Assembly (NCBI GenBank): GCA_963575715.1
Contig: CAUYTW010000308.1
Coordinates: 1-59,386 of the forward strand
Direction of reading: 5' to 3'
Length of the DNA stretch: 59,386 nt
Source of the DNA: Gammaproteobacteria bacterium
Lineage (GTDB): Bacteria; Pseudomonadota; Gammaproteobacteria; CAIRSR01
The notes below the pieces were generated by a model, which saw only the letters and a program-made list of their open reading frames with translations, had not been told where the DNA came from and made no database searches. Below are positions 43,453-53,400 of this stretch, piece by piece (the first letter of the stretch is position 1; each line of letters starts with the position of its first letter). The position numbers and the translations under genes were made by a program.

Positions 43453-45003
43453 TTAAATTGACATTGAATTAACGTTTGAATGCTGACCAGGTAGTAAAGG
43501 TGCAGGTATTTTCACTTCAAAAATGCTGCCGTGACCAGGGTGGCTACATACTTGAATGTCTCCCTCCATCAAGTCGAGCAATTTCCTGGTGATGAACAAT
43601 CCCAACCCTGTACCACCAAAACGATGATAAGTCGAATCATTCGCCTGTTCAAAGGGAACAAAGAGTCGCATAATTTCTTCTTCCGTCATACCGATCCCGG
43701 TATCGGTTACCCGTAATGTTAGAACTTCTTTTTCCCATTCCGCCCATAAGGTCACAGTGCCGCACGAGGTAAATTTCACGGCGTTACCTAACAGGTTCAC
43801 CAAAATCTGGAAAAGACGCACGTCATCACCGATACAGAATTCCGGCAGAGTTGATGATTCTTCCATTCGTAACAGCAATCCTTTAGCGCTGGCTTGTATT
43901 GATGCGATATTTATTGCACGATCAATTAATTTTTTTGGTTCGAAGGGAATATGATTAAGACGGAATTTACCTGCCTCGATTCTGCCAAGATCAAGAATAC
44001 TATTGGTGATGTCGAGCAATGTCCTGCTTGCTTCCATGATATGATCAAAAATTTCCCGCGTCTTATGTTCCGTAGCCTCTTGCCTACCTAATTGAGATAA
44101 TCCCAATACTGTATTGAGCGGATTACGAATTTCGTGGCTCAGGTGCTGTGTCAGAGAATTAATTTGTAATTTTGTTTGCTGTTGAGCCTGGGCGATGCTT
44201 TTTACATGGTTGGTCTCGTTGATTAAACGATCTGAGATATCCCAAAAATTGATAACTGCACCCACGACTTTTTCTTTTTCCACCATGGGTTGAATTACGC
44301 AAGTTACCGGAAAGACGTCACCAGTAGCGCGACGAAAAATTGCATGGTCAATATGGTTACATAAATTATGATGCAATGAGGTAATTATGGGACACTCGGT
44401 CACGGAATAGGGCGTGCCATCGGGATGGGAGCATTGGAGAATTTCACAAGCATCATGCCCAATCAACGCTTCCAGCTTATAGTTGAGCAATTGACAAGCT
44501 AAGGAATTAACAAAAGTAAATCGTCCCGTGACATCCACTTCCGCTAACGCAACAGCGCAGGCATTCAAAATTGACCATATTCGGCTTTCAAATGCTTTCA
44601 ATTCACCGGTACGGATCGTCAGCAACGCATCCAGATGTTGCAGGCGCAACACCATCGCCTGTTGAGTCACTTGCTCCTCGACGAGGAGAGGGTATTTTTC
44701 GGCTTCTCTCGAAGCCAGCCGTCTCTCGTGTCCCTGGATAAACTGTGGCATTAATTCATCAAATTTTCTTGCTGGTTTGAGACCTCCCCCGTCAGGAGGA
44801 TTAGTTAAATTAGACAACGATGCGTAAGCATCGTTATCTTTTTTGGTAACCTCCTCGTTTACAGGGAGGCAATCCACCGACCTCAATCTGTCGATGGCTT
44901 TGTCATTCGGCAGATGAGGTCGGATGTTGATTGAAACATTATCAAACCAAAGTGGATTGATAAGCATGGCAACACCTGGATAACTGGTAAATTTGGAAAT
45001 CAA
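43453..45003 (-). CDS. PAS-domain histidine kinase with repeat-derived segment
   Basis: A cytosolic histidine kinase of 516 residues. A coiled-coil region (about 83-150) leads to a PAS domain (about 155-270; [28 protein letters not shown]). HisKA carries H290 in [15 protein letters not shown]. The HATPase domain has [20 protein letters not shown] and [14 protein letters not shown]. No receiver domain is attached. Residues about 23-82 are encoded by a dispersed 177-bp repeat that stays open in this frame (44761-44937). The true start is uncertain: M13 or a methionine after the repeat (MPQFIQ) are alternatives, in which case the repeat would be upstream sequence. Confidence 0.88.
   Translation of the reverse strand: MISKFTSYPGVAMLINPLWFDNVSINIRPHLPNDKAIDRLRSVDCLPVNEEVTKKDNDAYASLSNLTNPPDGGGLKPARKFDELMPQFIQGHERRLASREAEKYPLLVEEQVTQQAMVLRLQHLDALLTIRTGELKAFESRIWSILNACAVALAEVDVTGRFTFVNSLACQLLNYKLEALIGHDACEILQCSHPDGTPYSVTECPIITSLHHNLCNHIDHAIFRRATGDVFPVTCVIQPMVEKEKVVGAVINFWDISDRLINETNHVKSIAQAQQQTKLQINSLTQHLSHEIRNPLNTVLGLSQLGRQEATEHKTREIFDHIMEASRTLLDITNSILDLGRIEAGKFRLNHIPFEPKKLIDRAINIASIQASAKGLLLRMEESSTLPEFCIGDDVRLFQILVNLLGNAVKFTSCGTVTLWAEWEKEVLTLRVTDTGIGMTEEEIMRLFVPFEQANDSTYHRFGGTGLGLFITRKLLDLMEGDIQVCSHPGHGSIFEVKIPAPLLPGQHSNVNSMSI
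44761..44937 (-). repeat. 177-bp repeat, copy inside the histidine kinase frame
   Basis: The same 177 bases as at 20021-20197, inverted, with roughly 90% identity by eye. The perfect AACGATGC-TTAC-GCATCGTT hairpin is retained. The frame used by the kinase is stop-free here. In the 20021 copy the same frame meets a TAA near its middle because of small length changes. Confidence 0.85.
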
Positions 45004-45160
45004 CCTTGAACCATAATGGGGTAGTCCATTAGTAGAGGTTGATTAAGAATAATCTTATCCCTTTAGGAAGGGTTAAGTTAAAACCTTATTTCACAAATTA
45101 CCAATAAGTGTTTTCATGATAAGAGATAAGGGATAATACGAGGGTATTTTTCTATTAAAG

Positions 45161-46723
45161 TTATGGTAAATCTTTTTGTACGCTGCCCATCGTGCGTATC
45201 CAGGGCTTGGGAATGCCGGTAGGAAGCTGTTTGGCCGCCTCCTGAGCACGGCGGTAGTCTAGGTAGACCCCATAGAGCAATGAGTACCAATCACGACCTT
45301 GGCGTCGAGTATGGGCAATCGCTATTTCTCCGTGAAGTTCCCAGCGGCGCAAAAATTCTTGTAAATCAGTTTCGTTATTGCCCGACATAAGCTGCAAGGT
45401 ATAGTGATTGGCGCGTTGCGACCGTAGCCATTGCTCGGCTGGAAAATTAGTCGATCCCTTGTTAGCAGGTGGGCTGGTGGGAGTTGCTGGGGTTACCGTC
45501 TGCGGTGAAGGAACCGATGGATTCTGAGGTGGAGACGTCGAAGTAGCGACCGGATTCGAGGTTGGCAGCGTCGTAACCGGGGCTGGCGACGGTGCTCCAG
45601 AAGAATCTGGTTGGGGGAGCGGATGTTTTGGCGTGGTGGATGGATCGGCCACCGGAGATGGCGGGGGCATTTTTACACCGGACGCATTCTCGGTAGCGGG
45701 GGTTACCAGTGATGTTTCAAGGCGGGGAGGTGGCGGGGGCAAAGTGGATAATGGGGGAATAGTCGCCGCTGGAAAAGTTGATGGGTTTTCGTTTGGCCAT
45801 AGCCCAAAAACAATCGCCAGGGTCAAAATTCCGACGGTTGGCCACAGCCAGTAAGAATAAATCGCGTGCCGCAACCCTTTTAATAAAATGCTCTTCAAGC
45901 GAAGAGCCGTCGGACGGGTAGTTTTTGCAGGAGAAGGTATTTTTTTGGGAGGAGTCAGAACCTTTCCTGGACGAATAGCGGCGGGTGCCAGCGCCACGCG
46001 AGCCTGGGTCACAATTGACCCTGGCCATCCGCCACTATCTTGGTGTAATCGTTTGAGGGTCGCCGGCAGGAGCAAAGGATGAGTATGAATACCCGCCGCG
46101 CTCAAACGAGTACGAACGAAACGTGCGCTTTCTTCCTCGGCAAACGGCAATAGTTCCAGTATTTTTGCGCGGGGAATAGTGCTATCCATGAACGACAAAA
46201 CACGCTCACCGAATCCTGACAAACCGGTAAGCACTACCCGTACTTGCCCTTCCTTCCCGGAAACCGGAGTAAGCAGCACCCGCAACACTTGATCCGGAAG
46301 CGTATCTGCATCGTCCACTAGCATTGCTGCACCTACCGCACCTTCCAATCCTCCCGCTGTCAGGGCAGCGGTAAATTGACGTTGCGCATCATCCAACAGG
46401 GGTTCAATTCCCAGCTCGGGATAGACACTCAACAGTGCGCTGGGTTGAGTGCCTTTCAACCGTTTTTGGAGTTGCAGTAGAAGGGTAGTTTTGCCGGCAC
46501 CACGCGGCCCGGTAAGAACCAATGGCGAGCGTCCGTAACAAAGCAGACTGTAAAGTAAATCCAGCCGTTGAATGCGGGACGGTTCCTGAAAAAAATTATC
46601 CACACTTGATGCAAAAGGATCGCTTTGTCTTGCACTTGGAATTGAAGTCGATACGCGAGCAGGGGTAGTAGGGATAGCTGTGGGAGTTGCCATGATTTCA
46701 GGGTGGGGAGCTAAAAACAGCAT
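45161..46723 (-). CDS. damX: DamX-like AAA and SPOR domain protein
   Basis: A 520-residue cell-division-type membrane protein. The N-terminal AAA ATPase of the ExeA/GspA kind has Walker A TGPRGAGKTT and Walker B AAMLVDDAD. One membrane helix at about 293-312 (WPTVGILTLAIVFGLWP) is followed by a long proline/threonine/serine-rich periplasmic linker. A C-terminal SPOR domain (NHYTLQLMSGNNETDLQEFLRRW to AAKQLPTGIPKPWIR) binds denuded septal peptidoglycan. E. coli DamX has the SPOR part without this full ATPase. Its frequent neighbours aroB and aroK are absent. Met11 (46693) is an alternative start. The 157-base gap before it shows nothing firm. Confidence 0.85.
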   Translation of the reverse strand: MLFLAPHPEIMATPTAIPTTPARVSTSIPSARQSDPFASSVDNFFQEPSRIQRLDLLYSLLCYGRSPLVLTGPRGAGKTTLLLQLQKRLKGTQPSALLSVYPELGIEPLLDDAQRQFTAALTAGGLEGAVGAAMLVDDADTLPDQVLRVLLTPVSGKEGQVRVVLTGLSGFGERVLSFMDSTIPRAKILELLPFAEEESARFVRTRLSAAGIHTHPLLLPATLKRLHQDSGGWPGSIVTQARVALAPAAIRPGKVLTPPKKIPSPAKTTRPTALRLKSILLKGLRHAIYSYWLWPTVGILTLAIVFGLWPNENPSTFPAATIPPLSTLPPPPPRLETSLVTPATENASGVKMPPPSPVADPSTTPKHPLPQPDSSGAPSPAPVTTLPTSNPVATSTSPPQNPSVPSPQTVTPATPTSPPANKGSTNFPAEQWLRSQRANHYTLQLMSGNNETDLQEFLRRWELHGEIAIAHTRRQGRDWYSLLYGVYLDYRRAQEAAKQLPTGIPKPWIRTMGSVQKDLP

Positions 46724-46741
46724 TTATGGACAAAATTATAC

Positions 46742-46762
46742 TAACCCAAGTTGCTACCTATA
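46742..46762 (+). repeat. Half-copy of MITE-2 terminus
   Basis: TAACCCAAGTTGCTACCTAT matches the MITE-2 end exactly. No opposite terminus is found within the next few hundred bases. Confidence 0.6.
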
Positions 46763-46792
46763 GCTAAAAAACTATAAAACGGTAAATGAACT

Positions 46793-46859
46793 ACCCCGTA
46801 GCAAGCTGCGGGGTATCTAAACCAAAAGTCAACGGCAAAAGTATGCGCCCTAAGGGGCG
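46793..46859. repeat. Two palindromes downstream of the amidotransferase gene
   Basis: ACCCCG/CGGGGT (46793-46814) and CGCCC/GGGCG (46846-46859) lie just beyond the stop of the minus-strand amidotransferase gene. They resemble hairpins found at IS200/IS605-type element ends, but no transposase or full element is present. Either could act in transcript termination. Confidence 0.45.
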
Positions 46860-46864
46860 GTGAA

Positions 46865-47566
46865 TTAACCTATAGAGATTAAAAATAAGAATTCTAAAAT
46901 GTCATATACTGCTTTGTGCATCTGAGGAGCATAAATAGGTTCATTTTTAATCATTTCCATTTCAGACTGGATAAACCGGGCGGGTTCTAGTTCGGATCGG
47001 CAAGCATTCGTAATGCTTGAGAGGGAATCCAGAGTGGTTTCAAAATGACATTGAAAACCAACCGTTTTGTCGCCATATAAAAATATTTGATTTTTACAGC
47101 ATTCAGATGAAGCTACCAGCATTGCACCCTGGGGTAAATCGAAAGTTTCACCATGCCAGTGAAAAACTGTCAATTCCATTGGCAATGTCTTAAAGTGCGG
47201 CGGATCCGAGCCTAACACCCTTCTAATTGGAAACCATCCAATTTCCTTTTGGTTATTTTTATAAACCTTGGCTCCCAAGCTGCTGGCAATTAGTTGTGAT
47301 CCTAGACAAGTACCAATTACCACCTTGCCTTGGGTAATACACTTCTTTATAAATTTCTTTTCTTGAATCAGCCAGGGAAATTTTTGTTCATCGTTGACGC
47401 TCATAGAACCACCCATGATGATTAGCCAATCGACGGTGGAAATATCCGGGAGTTCATCCGATTCAAAAAATCGAGAAATACTTATTTCAAAACTCTTTTC
47501 TTTTAACCAGGTTTCAATGGCAGACATTTCTTCAAATGATTCATGCTGAAAACAATGCGCACGCAT
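46865..47566 (-). CDS. Class I glutamine amidotransferase-like protein
   Basis: A 233-residue free-standing GATase domain of the GuaA-like/YP_ group. LIIMGGSMSVNDEQKFPWL gives the oxyanion region. The nucleophile C87 lies in VVIGTCLGSQLIASSLGAKVY. The catalytic His-Glu pair is in VGFQCHFETTLDS, with the common FQFH changed to FQCH. Such proteins hydrolyse glutamine or gamma-glutamyl compounds; the real substrate is unknown. It stands alone between repeats and is separated from the PKS genes by a MITE-2 copy. Confidence 0.85.
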   Translation of the reverse strand: MRAHCFQHESFEEMSAIETWLKEKSFEISISRFFESDELPDISTVDWLIIMGGSMSVNDEQKFPWLIQEKKFIKKCITQGKVVIGTCLGSQLIASSLGAKVYKNNQKEIGWFPIRRVLGSDPPHFKTLPMELTVFHWHGETFDLPQGAMLVASSECCKNQIFLYGDKTVGFQCHFETTLDSLSSITNACRSELEPARFIQSEMEMIKNEPIYAPQMHKAVYDILEFLFLISIG

Positions 47567-47972
47567 ATTATGCCTTTGTTAATAAATTTCTTTCTGCCTG
47601 CCTATTGAACGCGGCATAAAAAATATGCTGGATAAAATTGTTGTGTCCTCGCATATCTCTGCGAGAGAATGAAATCCGTACATCCTTCGTATCCTAAAGC
47701 ATAAAATATATTGCAGTTTGGATTAATTTCAAGCATGAATCACTAGGCATAACTAACACAAAATTAATCAGAGGCTGAAAAAAAAAATTTAATTTAAGTA
47801 ACTCAAGTTGCTACCTATTTGCCTTTCTCCCCTCTCCCTTTGGGAGAGGGGCCGGGGGTGAGGGATAATTCCTCAACATTAGTCAAAATTCCCTCACCCC
47901 AACCCCTCTCCCAAAGGGAGAGGGGCTATTTGGTTATCCACCATAATAGGTAGCAACTTGGGTTAAGTAATA
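47567..47972. other. Gap holding a MITE-2 copy
   Basis: No gene is seen. The first 230 bases are AT-rich and featureless apart from poly-A tracts. The rest is the complete MITE-2 copy at 47799-47965, which ends seven bases before the stop codon of the thioesterase gene. Confidence 0.75.
47799..47965 (+). repeat. MITE-2, full copy (167 bp)
   Basis: Termini TAACTCAAGTTGCTACCTAT and its near-perfect complement (ending CAACTTGGGTTA) form inverted repeats of about 20 bases. Inside are two CCCCTCTCCC/GGGAGAGGGG hairpins and a CCCTCACCCC/GGGGTGAGGG-type pair. TA at each end is compatible with insertion at TA, as in IS630/mariner-type elements. No coding capacity. Confidence 0.88.
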
Positions 47973-48689
47973 TTACGACAGGTTTCTCAGCAGCCGCCGC
48001 GCAAGCATCGGTAGCTGCTCAAGAATACCAAAATGACCGCCATGCAATGGACAAAAAGTCACCCCCTGTTGGCTTTCCTGGTGCCAAGGTAACAATGACG
48101 TAGTATTAATCTCCTTGTCATTGAGACCATAGAATACCGTTATCGGCAGGGCGAGGGGACGTTCCGGTGGACGATATTGATAACATTCCAACGCCTTGAT
48201 ATCGGCCCGCAGCACCGGCTCGAAATAGTCCATGAGTTCACGATGCGCCTTTAGTTCGGGTGGTACGCCGCCAAGACCATCAATATAGGCCCAAAAATCA
48301 GCCGATGGCAAAGTATGCCTGGGTGGTGGTGTAAGCAGCTCTGCTGCCAGCACTGACGGTGCCCCACGCCCACTACAGAACAGATGCCCTGGTGACGGTA
48401 ATCTCGCCGCATCGATCCGTCTTGTTAATAGATATGCCAGGAGAGCGCCCATACTATGGCCGAATACCGCATATGGATGATCAGCCAATTCATCCTTGAT
48501 TTGCTCGAATATATCATCCGCCATTTTCTCCATGTCAGTAATCAAGGGTTCACGGCTGCGACGACCATGACCGGATGGATCAAGCGTTTTCAGGGTTACA
48601 GCAGGTTTTAAGAGCGGTTCTAGATGTCGATATACCAACGAGTGACCACCAGCATAGGGCAACGCATAAAGATTCATGACTTTGTTCAT
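47973..48689 (-). CDS. Type II thioesterase of the PKS cluster
   Basis: A 238-residue alpha/beta hydrolase that would remove wrong or stalled acyl groups from the carrier protein or release the product. The nucleophile S79 lies in YAVFGHSMGALLAYLL. PYAGGHSLVYRHLEP near the start and GGHFGILEQLPML with the catalytic histidine near the end are classical for the GrsT/RifR family. The aspartate is probably in PITVFYGLNDKEI. It is the last gene of the PKS-exporter-thioesterase operon, nine bases from the exporter stop. Confidence 0.93.
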   Translation of the reverse strand: MNKVMNLYALPYAGGHSLVYRHLEPLLKPAVTLKTLDPSGHGRRSREPLITDMEKMADDIFEQIKDELADHPYAVFGHSMGALLAYLLTRRIDAARLPSPGHLFCSGRGAPSVLAAELLTPPPRHTLPSADFWAYIDGLGGVPPELKAHRELMDYFEPVLRADIKALECYQYRPPERPLALPITVFYGLNDKEINTTSLLPWHQESQQGVTFCPLHGGHFGILEQLPMLARRLLRNLS

Positions 48690-48698
48690 CTATATAAT

Positions 48699-50375
48699 TT
48701 AGATCCCAAGTTCAGGATGACCCAACGCTGCGTCACTGGCGTGAACGTCGTAGGGCGCTAATTTACCAACGTCCATTTTTAATACTCGATCAGCGCAATA
48801 AAAATATTTGTCATCATGGGTGGCAGCGACAATTATCCGCCCCTCCTGTCGCAGTTGTGGCAAGATTTTTTGATAAAAGTTTTTTCTAAACTGCGGATCC
48901 TGATCGGCAGCGAGTTCATCAAAAACACAAACTGGCCGATTTTCCAGAACTGCGACAATAAAGGCAAGCCGTTTCCGTTGTCCGGTGGACAGGTCACGGC
49001 TGGTAAAACGACCATCAATATATTTGGTTTTCTTTTCCAGCTCCATTAATCGCAGCAATTCATTAACTCGTTTCTCATCGACGTTTTCTAGTCCATATAG
49101 TCGATCAAACAGATAAAAATCGGAAAATATGATGGAAAATATCTCGCGGTAGCGCTGATAGTTGAATTCATCAATCCGTTGATCATCGATAGCAATATCC
49201 CCGCCATCTGGATAATAAAGACCGCACAACAATTTCAGCAGCGTTGATTTTCCACTGCCATTACCGCCAATAATGAAGACAATTTCTCCTTTGCGCAGTG
49301 TCAAGCTGAATGGACCGACGCTGAACAGCACACGACGATTATCATCCAAATATGAAAAAGTTACATCCCTGAAATCTATTTTAGCGTCTAGCGGTATTGG
49401 CTCGACTTTTCCAGGCGGATTCACCTCTCTGTGATTTTTTTCCATTTCATCCAAACGCGCTTCCAGGGTGTAAATCTCCTGAATAGTGACATTAACTTTC
49501 GCCAACATCGGAAAAGCATTTACCAGGCCGTTGATTGGTCCCATAATGAAAAAAATCGTTGCAGATATCTTGAAAACATTGCTTGCTTGACTTTCATCAA
49601 ACATCGGCACAATAAAAACCAAAACCACCAGCAGGCTATAAAATGATATCTGCGAAAACATTGAATCAAAAATAAGACGCATATTGGCGTCAACCTTTAA
49701 TTTCCGATATTCCTCCGAAGCATTGCCAATATACTGAAATAGCGCGTCACTTTTACGGCGATTCACTTTCAACTCTTTGAAACCATTTAAGACTGACGAA
49801 ATGGCGCTAAAGACTTCGGTCTCCTTGCGGTAAGCTGATTCAAGTTTTAGTCTAACTTTTTTATGATGCTCGGCATAAATAGTCAAAGCAACGGTAGTGG
49901 AGATAATACAAACAAATAAACTAATAATAGATAAATAACTAAGATAAATAATCACCGCGATTAGCATGACGACGGATTGCGAGCCTATCACTAGCACCAA
50001 CGCAGCAAATGATATGGCATTACTGTCTTCAGTGATTGGTCGATAAAAAATAGCCGGATCGTGTGATTCGATGAAGCGTAACTCGACATTGCGGATTTTA
50101 TTCACCAAGCGCAGACGGATTTTTTTGATAAGCTCCTCTACTGCCACTGTGGCCTGAGTCAACGCGTAACGCTGCGCATAAATAAAAAGCAGTAAACCCA
50201 CGAGATACATAACAAAAAATCTTTCCTCCAGCGCTTTGTTGGAGATTTGTGTTGCGGCAAAATTGATAATCGCCAGCAGTATCGCATTGGATATTCCAGA
50301 AATTGATGCCATGAACCATATTTTGCCCTTTGGGGCATTGGATTCGTTAAGATAAAAATTAATTAATTTTTTCAT
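48699..50375 (-). CDS. Cyclic-peptide-type ABC exporter
   Basis: A 558-residue half-transporter of the SyrD/PvdE family, which export non-ribosomal peptides and related products. The transmembrane domain has about six helices in residues 15-300. The nucleotide-binding domain shows GGNGSGKSTLLKLLCGLYYPDGGDI, signature LSTGQRKRLAFIVAVLENRPVCVFDELAADQDPQFR (Walker B and D-loop), and the H-loop in VAATHDDKYFYCADRVLKMD. It lies between the PKS and the thioesterase genes on the same strand and presumably exports the product. Confidence 0.93.
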   Translation of the reverse strand: MKKLINFYLNESNAPKGKIWFMASISGISNAILLAIINFAATQISNKALEERFFVMYLVGLLLFIYAQRYALTQATVAVEELIKKIRLRLVNKIRNVELRFIESHDPAIFYRPITEDSNAISFAALVLVIGSQSVVMLIAVIIYLSYLSIISLFVCIISTTVALTIYAEHHKKVRLKLESAYRKETEVFSAISSVLNGFKELKVNRRKSDALFQYIGNASEEYRKLKVDANMRLIFDSMFSQISFYSLLVVLVFIVPMFDESQASNVFKISATIFFIMGPINGLVNAFPMLAKVNVTIQEIYTLEARLDEMEKNHREVNPPGKVEPIPLDAKIDFRDVTFSYLDDNRRVLFSVGPFSLTLRKGEIVFIIGGNGSGKSTLLKLLCGLYYPDGGDIAIDDQRIDEFNYQRYREIFSIIFSDFYLFDRLYGLENVDEKRVNELLRLMELEKKTKYIDGRFTSRDLSTGQRKRLAFIVAVLENRPVCVFDELAADQDPQFRKNFYQKILPQLRQEGRIIVAATHDDKYFYCADRVLKMDVGKLAPYDVHASDAALGHPELGI

Positions 50376-50405
50376 AAAGTTCTATTTATTTATAATGAAT
50401 TTGAG

Positions 50406-53400
50406 CTACAGAAATCCTTCATCGCGTTCTTCATCCACCGAGCTTGCCAGTTCGATCCGAGTGGCCATGGCCGCCACCGTTGGCCGTTCAAAAAATTCCA
50501 TCAAGGAAATTTCGACCTGGAAAGTACGACGTATCTTCGCCACTAATTGAATCATGATCAACGAATTGCCACCGAGTTCAAAAAAATTGTCATCGACGCC
50601 AATTCCATCAATTCCCAAACAATGCTCACAGAACATGACTAACTGTTGTTCCATGCTACTGCGTGGCGCGGTGTAATCACCAAGCAGTTCCGGTCGGGCA
50701 TGGCCGCTAGACGAGCGACTGGTACTAGCGGTTGCAGGTGGCTGCCGTTCCACCCATTGCGCGAGCCGCCGCTGTAAATCACCACTAGAGATGACCACTC
50801 GTTCTAATGAGGGCAGCGCCATCAGTCGCGCGAATGCCTCGCATCCCTCCGCTGGCATCATTTCTAGCCCCAGGGCACCAACGGTACTCAGGCCTTTGAG
50901 CCGCGTTTCGTTCTCGAATATCCAGCCCTCCCAATTGACCGCCAGCCAGCGCCCCGGTTGTCGTTGGTTAAGTTGCTCGACCCGAGCATCAACATACAGA
51001 TTGGTTGCAGCATAGGCGGAGAAACCGAGGCCTCCCAGTAGCGAGGATAGGGATGAGCAAATCAGGCAAAAATCGAACTGGCGTTCTGCGAGCAACGTCG
51101 CCAGCACCTCGGTCCCGGTCACTTTCGATGGAAACTGCCGCTGGTTGGCAACGGAACCTGCCGCACTCAAAGCATTGTTAAAGGCTATAACCGAGGATTG
51201 GCCAACCAAGCCCGCAGCATGGATGATGCCATGGATGGTACCAAATCGCTGTTCAGCGGTGGCAAATACGCGATTCATTGCCGCTTCATCGGCAACATCG
51301 GCATTGCACAACAACAATTCACACCCTAGCGCCTCAATTGCCAATAACTGGCGCAACTGGCTCATCAACCGTGGCGGGGTGGCGGGATCGGTCACGCACC
51401 TTGACCACTCAGTGCGCGGCGGCAACGGCGTGCGTGATACCAACACTAATCTAGCGGCGACAACTTCTGCCAGGTAACGTGCCAGAGCTAGACCAATATT
51501 ACCAAGCCCACCAGTGAGTAAATAAACGCCGCCCCGGCGCAGCCGCGCCGGAATCCCATCCACCGCCGGTAGCGGCGCTGATTCAAAATATTCACGCAAG
51601 CGGATCGTGCCACGCAACGCCACGCTCTGAGGCGCTGTCCGGTCCGCCAGTTCCGCCAACAGCAGTGGCAAGCGTGGCATGGCGTCGATATCAATTATTC
51701 GAGTGGTAATGTTCGGATACTCTTGCCCTATTACCCGTAACGGACCCAGGGCAGTTACTTTGGCCGCATCTGGCGTATGCGCGCTATCCACCGCGCAGAG
51801 TCGATCCGCCACCAGCGTCAGTGTCATATCGTCATTAAGATAGTGCTTGTTGATGGCGTAACCCAACACCATTAGGTCATTAAACGCCTGGGTTTCCTGC
51901 GATACTAGCTGCTGATAGAGGGCGAGATGTACCAGTTGTTGGGGACGCCACGCGCCGAGCGTCGTGAACAGCGCACCCCAGGCGTCTGGATCACCACTGT
52001 CGAGGAAATAACCAGCGGTCATCGTCCCGGTCAGCAGACACTTATCCCCACCTTGGGGAGAGGGGAGAACGGCGCGTGGACGGACCAGCACCACTTCAGC
52101 CCCGGCTTCCTGGAGGGCGCGCGCCAAACGTTCCGCTAAACCCGAGGCGTCGGCAATCAGCAGCCAGCGACTACCAGAAGTGATGGTGGCCGTCGCCAGT
52201 GACAGCCGCCGCCAGCTTGGAAGATAAAACCAATGACTGATGTCTGGTTCCTTGAGCATCGTGCCGTTGGCGCTCTTTGCATCTGGCAATGCCCGCGCAC
52301 CCCGCGTGGGATCGATCCAAAAACGTTGATATCTAAAGGGATGGCCAGGTAGCGCCACACGCCGCCGGTTCGTATCAGCCAGTGCTGCCCAATCCAGTTC
52401 TACTCCCGCCAGCCACAACCGCCCAGCGGTGCCCAAAAGATGCGCCTGATCGCGTGGCTCGCCCGTTTCTCCCATCCGATGGCGAGAATCAGGCAGCGAT
52501 GAGAGTACTGGTAACCATGTAGGACGCCGTGGATGCTGGAGGGCAAGCGCGGTCATCACCTGACTTGGCCCGACCTCCAGTAGTAGTCCCTCGCCTGCGG
52601 TTTCCAACTCTGTGAATAGCCGATCCAACATGCGGTCGAGACGCACCGTGGTGGAGGCGAGTCGCAGATAGTGTTGGGGATTAGTTGCTTCGGTAGCTGT
52701 GATCCAGTCACCAGTGAGCGAGCAAAGATAGGGGATTTGAGGCGCATGGAAATGTACCTCACTCAATACGTTGGCAAATGATGCCAGGAATGGCGTCATC
52801 AGCGGCGTGTGGAACGGCAACGCCAGCGGTACCGGACGCCACCGCACCGCGACGCTATTGAGCTGATCGGTCAGTAGAGTTATCGCCGCCTCGTTCCCGG
52901 CCACTATCACCTGCTGGGGTCCGATTACCATGGCGATATAGCTATCCCTTGGCAGGCGCGACTGGAGTTCTGCGACTGACAGCGCCACCGCCACCATGCG
53001 CCCCGGCTTGAGCGCACGCAACAACTGACGAGAAGCAACCGCTAGTTTCAGGCCATCATTCAAGCTCACGACTCCGGCTAGCGTTGCTGCGACATACTCA
53101 CCCAGGCTGTAACCAACCAACGCCCGTGGCGTTACTCCCCAAGATATCCACAGTTGGGCAAGGGCGTAATTAATCACATACAGCGGCAAGGGGTCGATGC
53201 TAGTGGTGGCACTATCGACACGGGGCATCACTACATCAAGCCCCTCTGGATACAGCAGTGACAACAAATCAATTCCGTGTTGGGTCGCCAATAGTTGCCG
53301 ACAATGCTCAATGATGGCGTGAAAACGCGGCTCATGGCGATAGAGCAGTAGCGCCATGTTCACATGGTGGGCATCCTGGCCGGGCAATAGAAAAATAGGC

